NCBI RefSeq assembly: GCF_950023065.1
Contig: NC_088678.1
Location: forward strand, 12,204,580-12,268,579
Length of the DNA stretch: 64,000 nucleotides
DNA from: Planococcus citri
Lineage: Eukaryota > Arthropoda > Insecta > Hemiptera > Pseudococcidae
Direction: 5' to 3'
The stretch's first letter is position 1. Each line of letters starts with the position of its first letter. The translations under genes were made by a program, and so were the position numbers. The notes beneath the pieces were generated by a model. The model made no database searches and had not been told where the DNA came from. It worked only from the letters and a program-made list of their open reading frames with translations. Positions 59,684 through 64,000 of the stretch are shown here, in pieces.

Positions 59684-62534
59684 CAGTCATTTTAGCAAAA
59701 TTTTTAGTCGAACCTCGAAAAAATTGGGGGCAAGCTGAATTTCACATTATTTGTTCAGATTGGTCTCTAAAACAACCCATCAAAAGTTGCACCCCGCAAC
59801 TTGACTGCTACCCCCGCAAGAGGTCATTAACCTTTGCCGAAACATGTTTTTCGGCTTTATCGCCGAAATGAAGGGTCCAAGAGGAAAAATGTTCGAATAA
59901 ATATTATTCTACGTTAAATTTCCTATTACCATGACCAGTTCAGTTTTTCCCAAAATGGCGATTTCACCCTTACTAAGGAGGGGGTAAAGTTGTCAATTTT
60001 ATGAAAATTGTTTTAAAAAATGAAAATCGACCATTTAGAACGTGAACTCGATTCACGGTACACTCGAAAATATTTTGACCAAAGTTGCACGTCGAAACTT
60101 GTATGCTACCCCCGCAAGAGGTCATTAACCTTTGTCAATCTACGTTTTTTGGCAATTTAACCGAAATGAAGGGTCGGAGGGGAAAAAGTGATTGAACTAA
60201 AATTGTTCTACGTTAAATTTCCTATAGGCATGGCCAGTTAAGCTTTTCCCAAAATGGCGATTTCACCCTTACTAAGGAGGGGGTAAAGTTGTCAATTTTA
60301 TGAAAATTGTTTTAAAAAATGAAAATCGACCATTTAGAACGTGAACTCGATTCACGGTACACTCGAAAATATTTTGACCAAAGTTGCACGTCGAAACTTG
60401 TATGCTACCCCCGCAAGAGGTCATTAACCTTTGTCAATCTACGTTTTTTGGCAATTTAACCGAAATGAAGGGTCGGAGGGATAAAAGTAATTGAACTAAA
60501 ATTATTCTAAGTCAAATTTCCTATAAGCATGACCAGTTCAGTTGTTTGCGTAATCGTAATTTCAGCCTTACAGTGGAAGTGTTTCAAATTGAAAAAAGTA
60601 ATTAAAAAACTGATTTTGCTTTTTTGATAAATACCTAGATAGGTGTTACATGAACATTTTAAAAATTAGAAAAAAATGGTAAAAAATATTCTAAAAAGCA
60701 AAAATTTGATGAAATTATAATTTTTCAAACTGAAAAGATGATACTTAACTTTCTATGCCATCACTTTCTCATTAGGTAGGTACCTATTTGCTTTTGTTGT
60801 GTAGGTAATATGCTTTTAAAAAAATTATAAAACGACACCTAGCATTAGAAATTTTTTTAAAAAGTACGTTGAATAGGTACCTATAGAACATTGAAAAAAT
60901 CAAGAAATTGATTTAGGTAATTTTTTAGTAAGTTCTGCCTAAATAAAATTTAAAAATCCCAAAAACATCTCTAAAAATCAAAAACACCAGAAAATCATCT
61001 TTTAAATGGTTAAAAGTTAAAACTTGATTAAATATGTAGCAGAAAAATGTGTTGAAAAATAAGGGCACTAGGTATCAGAGAGTGAAGGAGGGAGGTAGGC
61101 TCAAGTCCAACTGATTAGTCAAAATGAAAAAAATAAACCAATATTTGAATTTAGTCTCATTGAGATAATCACAGACAACATGTCATTTTCACTTTCAAAT
61201 TTTGACCGAATATTAGAGACCAAAGATTCCACTGGTATGCTGCCCAGGTGACCAATGCGAGGTAATGATTATAATTTGTAATATAGATTTATCGAGGGGA
61301 ATCAAATAAACTCACTTCAATTTTGTTTTTCTAAACACCATTCTTGACATCTTGAATTGATAGGTTGTAGTTTCAAAACATTCAAGAGACTCCATCGAAT
61401 TTCTAAAATTTTTTGTTTTGGAATAATTTATATCAAATAATAAAAGGTTCATTATCTTGGTGTGTCTTTCGATTAGGTACCTAATTTGAAAACATATTTT
61501 CAAATTCGTTTGGTTCAAATTCAAACTTTTCTCCGATGAGCTTTTTTGAAAAAATAGGTGAATGAATAGCAGTTTACGAACGAATCAACATAAAAAGCTA
61601 CGATTTGGCTTACAGCCTATTTTCGAACAAAGAAATCAATTGGGAGGCATTTTGAGTCATTTTGAGTGTCCTAGGAAATTTTTGACATTTTTAGTTTTCA
61701 AAATAGAAAAGAAAACTTTTTTCCCTCCGGCCCTTCATTTCGGCGGTATAGCCGAAAAACGTAGATTAACAAAGGTTAATGACCTCTTGCGGGGGTGGGG
61801 GGGGGGGGGGTGACGGACAAGTTGCGGTGTGCAACTTTGGTCAAAATATTTTCGAATGTACCTTGAATCGAGTTCACGTTTCAAATTGTCAATTTTCATT
61901 TTTTAAAACAATTTTCATAAAATTGACAACTTTACCCCCTCCTTAGTAAGGGTGAAATCGCCATTTTGGGAAAAGCTTAACTGGCCATGCCTATAGGAAA
62001 TTTAGCGTAGAACAATTTTAGTTCAATCACTTTTTCCCCTCCGACCCTTCATTTCGGTTAAATTGCCAAAAAACGTAGATTGACAAAGGTTAATGACCTC
62101 TTGCGGGGGTAGCATACAAGTTTCGACGTGCAACTTTGGTCAAAATATTTTCGAGTGTACCGTGAATCGAGTTCACGTTCTAAATGGTCGATTTTCATTT
62201 TTTAAAACAATTTTCATAAAATTGACAACTTTACCCCCTCCTTAGTAAGGGTGAAATCGCCATTTTGGGAAAAACTGAACTGGTCATGGTAATAGGAAAT
62301 TTAACGTAGAATAATATTTATTCGAACATTTTTCCTCTTGGACCCTTCATTTCGGCGATAAAGCCGAAAAACATGTTTCGGCAAAGGGTAATTACCTCTT
62401 GCGGGGGTAGCAGTCAAGTTGCGGGGTGCAACTTTTGATGGGTTGTTTTAGAGACCAATCTGAACAAATAGTGTGAAATTCAGCTTGCCCCCAATTTTTT
62501 CGAGGTTCGACTAAAAATTTTGCTAAAATGACTG
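59684..62534. mobile_element. Foldback/MITE-like element with TA target site
   Basis: The ends CAGTCATTTTAGC and GCTAAAATGACTG are perfect inverted repeats flanked by TA, as in Tc1/mariner-type elements. The inverted arms are long (59684 to about 60560 and about 61700-62534) and built from units with a period near 300 bp (anchor GACCATTTAGAACGTG at 60029 and 60328). The 1.1 kb centre has no transposase frame, so it is non-autonomous. A run of about 13 G near 61798-61810 interrupts the right arm. Confidence 0.8.
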
Positions 62535-64000
62535 TACTATTTGTAGTTGTTTTCAAAAAATTATAATTTTTAGCAATTTTGACCAAAAAGGGTCTATTTT
62601 GAAATATTTAGTAAAAAACGCAACTTTTTGGCAATTTTGGTAAAAAAAAACAAAAATTTTTAGCAATTAGGCAAAAAAAATGGTCTTTTTTACAGTAGAG
62701 TTTTATGTAATTTTGATGAGAAAATACGATTCTTTTGATAGTATGTATTTTAAGAAAAAAATTTAATTTTGTAAAAAAAAACTATGAGTTTTTGGAAATT
62801 TTGACCAAGCATTTACTTGAAAAAAGAGTTTTCTGCCATTTAAGCAAAAAAGACTGAAAATTTTGATTTTTAAAAAATACTCCATTAAAAATTTGGAACA
62901 AAATAATTATGGGGGTGTTATTTTTGTAGTATTCGCTAAAAGTTAGAATTTTCAGCAATTTTGACCAAAAAAGGTGGCTTTTTGAGGAGCATTAAATGAA
63001 TTTTAGCTTTCCAACTTCATTTGGTAAAATTTTGTTGGTATCTCAAGAATCTGCTAAACTGGAGGCTTCAGAACTGCTCAAAATAGGTAGTTTGAAACTA
63101 ATTCCAATTGATTTGGAGGCTTGGAAATAAGATACATCAAAATTTCAGTTTTCTGTGTCAATCTGGTGAAATTAGCTAAATTTTTATTTGTAGGTAAGAT
63201 AGGGTAGTAGGGTACCTCTACCTACCTACCTTATCCGGACTACCACCACCAATCTCTAGCAAAATAATCCAGCAAAATCGTACACCAAGTCACCAAGATC
63301 CTTCCTGGTATTTGTTTTCAATTGTAAACACACGTATATTTACCGACCTACTTACCTAGCTATACGTAATTTTTCATAATGAAAGAGCATGCAAAATATT
63401 TATGCATAACTTTGCCATTCAATTTACCCACAAAGGAATTATTTATTCTCAATGAATCACAAATTCAATTGCAGAATGAAATGATTCGAAGTAGGTACCT
63501 ACGTGAGTTTTTCAGTTGACAACACTTTGTTGCAATTTTTATTTTCCACAAAGTTCCCAATAATACCAAATTCTGGATATGTTAATTTGTGGAATTTCTG
63601 AAGAAAGAGGAGGGTAGCCAATCTATATTTTTTGGCGTTGGTAAGTAACCAATTGTGTCAATATGTTTTCGGTTTCGACATTACGAGTCAATTTTTGAAG
63701 TCTGATTTCAAGATATGAAAAAAAAGTGCTCCTAATAGGCAATGCTGAAATTTCCAATTAATAATGTTGATGAATAACAGGAAAAGCATCTCAATTAGCT
63801 GAATGATTTTTTATCGCCTGCTGCGTGCGTGTTTTTTATGTACAAACTTATCTATCTCCTAAATATACTCGTATACCTACTTAAAAACGTGTATTGGAAT
63901 TTTGAAACGATAAAACGATTGGATATTGAATATTTGTATTTTCGTAAAGTTTGGATTCTGACTGAAGAACCAATCGACGAATCGATGCGTTATGATCGAA
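62535..64000. other. Host flank, no gene recognised
   Basis: Low-complexity repeat continues to about 62960, followed by unique AT-rich DNA with the recurrent GTAGGTACCTAC motif near 63190-63230 and 63493. I see no supported coding exon. Confidence 0.4.

Noticed and set aside
59650..62586. ORFs in the foldback element arms (for example 59650-59871 and 62392-62586)
   Set aside because: The two are the same inverted arm read twice; no transposase motif is present.

Overview
The window is eukaryotic, AT-rich, intron-bearing DNA, most likely from an insect. The gene types, the short introns and the recurring GTAGGTACCTAC-like motif suggest a hemipteran such as a mealybug or scale insect, but the species is inferred. 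About 85% of it is mobile DNA: two large elements of different kinds that sit 5 bp apart, followed by host flank.

Region 1 (1-33034) holds two head-to-tail copies of an exceptionally long Ty3/gypsy-type LTR retroelement that share a central LTR (about 13565-14673). The unit is about 18.36 kb. The layout is LTR, PBS, a 3.5 kb structured leader, gag, a -1 frameshift into pol, a structured 2.1 kb spacer, ORF3, a 1.6 kb tail, a polypurine tract and the next LTR. Copy 1 enters the window inside gag; copy 2 is complete. Pol holds an SGNH-like domain whose first block lies upstream of the first Pol ATG (so it exists only in the frameshift product), then protease, reverse transcriptase, a decayed RNase H, integrase core, a second and intact RNase H inserted before the integrase GPY/F domain, an acidic tail and an AT-hook. 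ORF3 joins a RING-like zinc finger, a coiled coil and a second SGNH-like domain. The two copies differ at about 15 sites in 14.7 kb, nearly all at CpG.

Region 2 (33046-55647) is a complete Polinton/Maverick (adintovirus-like) element of 22.6 kb. It has TIRs of about 280 bp and a perfect 6-bp target duplication (CAAGTG). On the minus strand a structural block encodes major capsid, a small basic protein, minor capsid, an adenain-type protease and a PLA2-domain protein. On the plus strand are the packaging ATPase, a conserved Polinton protein and a chromodomain integrase, then two linked proteins of uncertain role. A protein-primed DNA polymerase B lies on the minus strand. The right third is accessory: a RING protein, an Ig-domain/mucin-stalk membrane protein cut by an in-frame stop, an unknown 451-residue protein, a PPP1R15/GADD34-like protein and another unknown. 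The left end carries a five-exon gene with an apparent BESS-like motif.

Region 3 (55654-64000) is host flank: short tandem repeats, a five-exon gene for a small four-pass membrane protein (57223-58252), degenerate low-complexity DNA, and a 2.85 kb foldback/MITE-like element (59684-62534) flanked by TA.

The most unusual features are the retroelement's duplicated SGNH-like domain, its RNase H inside integrase with frameshift signal and covarying hairpins, and the Polinton's predicted eIF2-alpha phosphatase-targeting subunit and self-folding termini.
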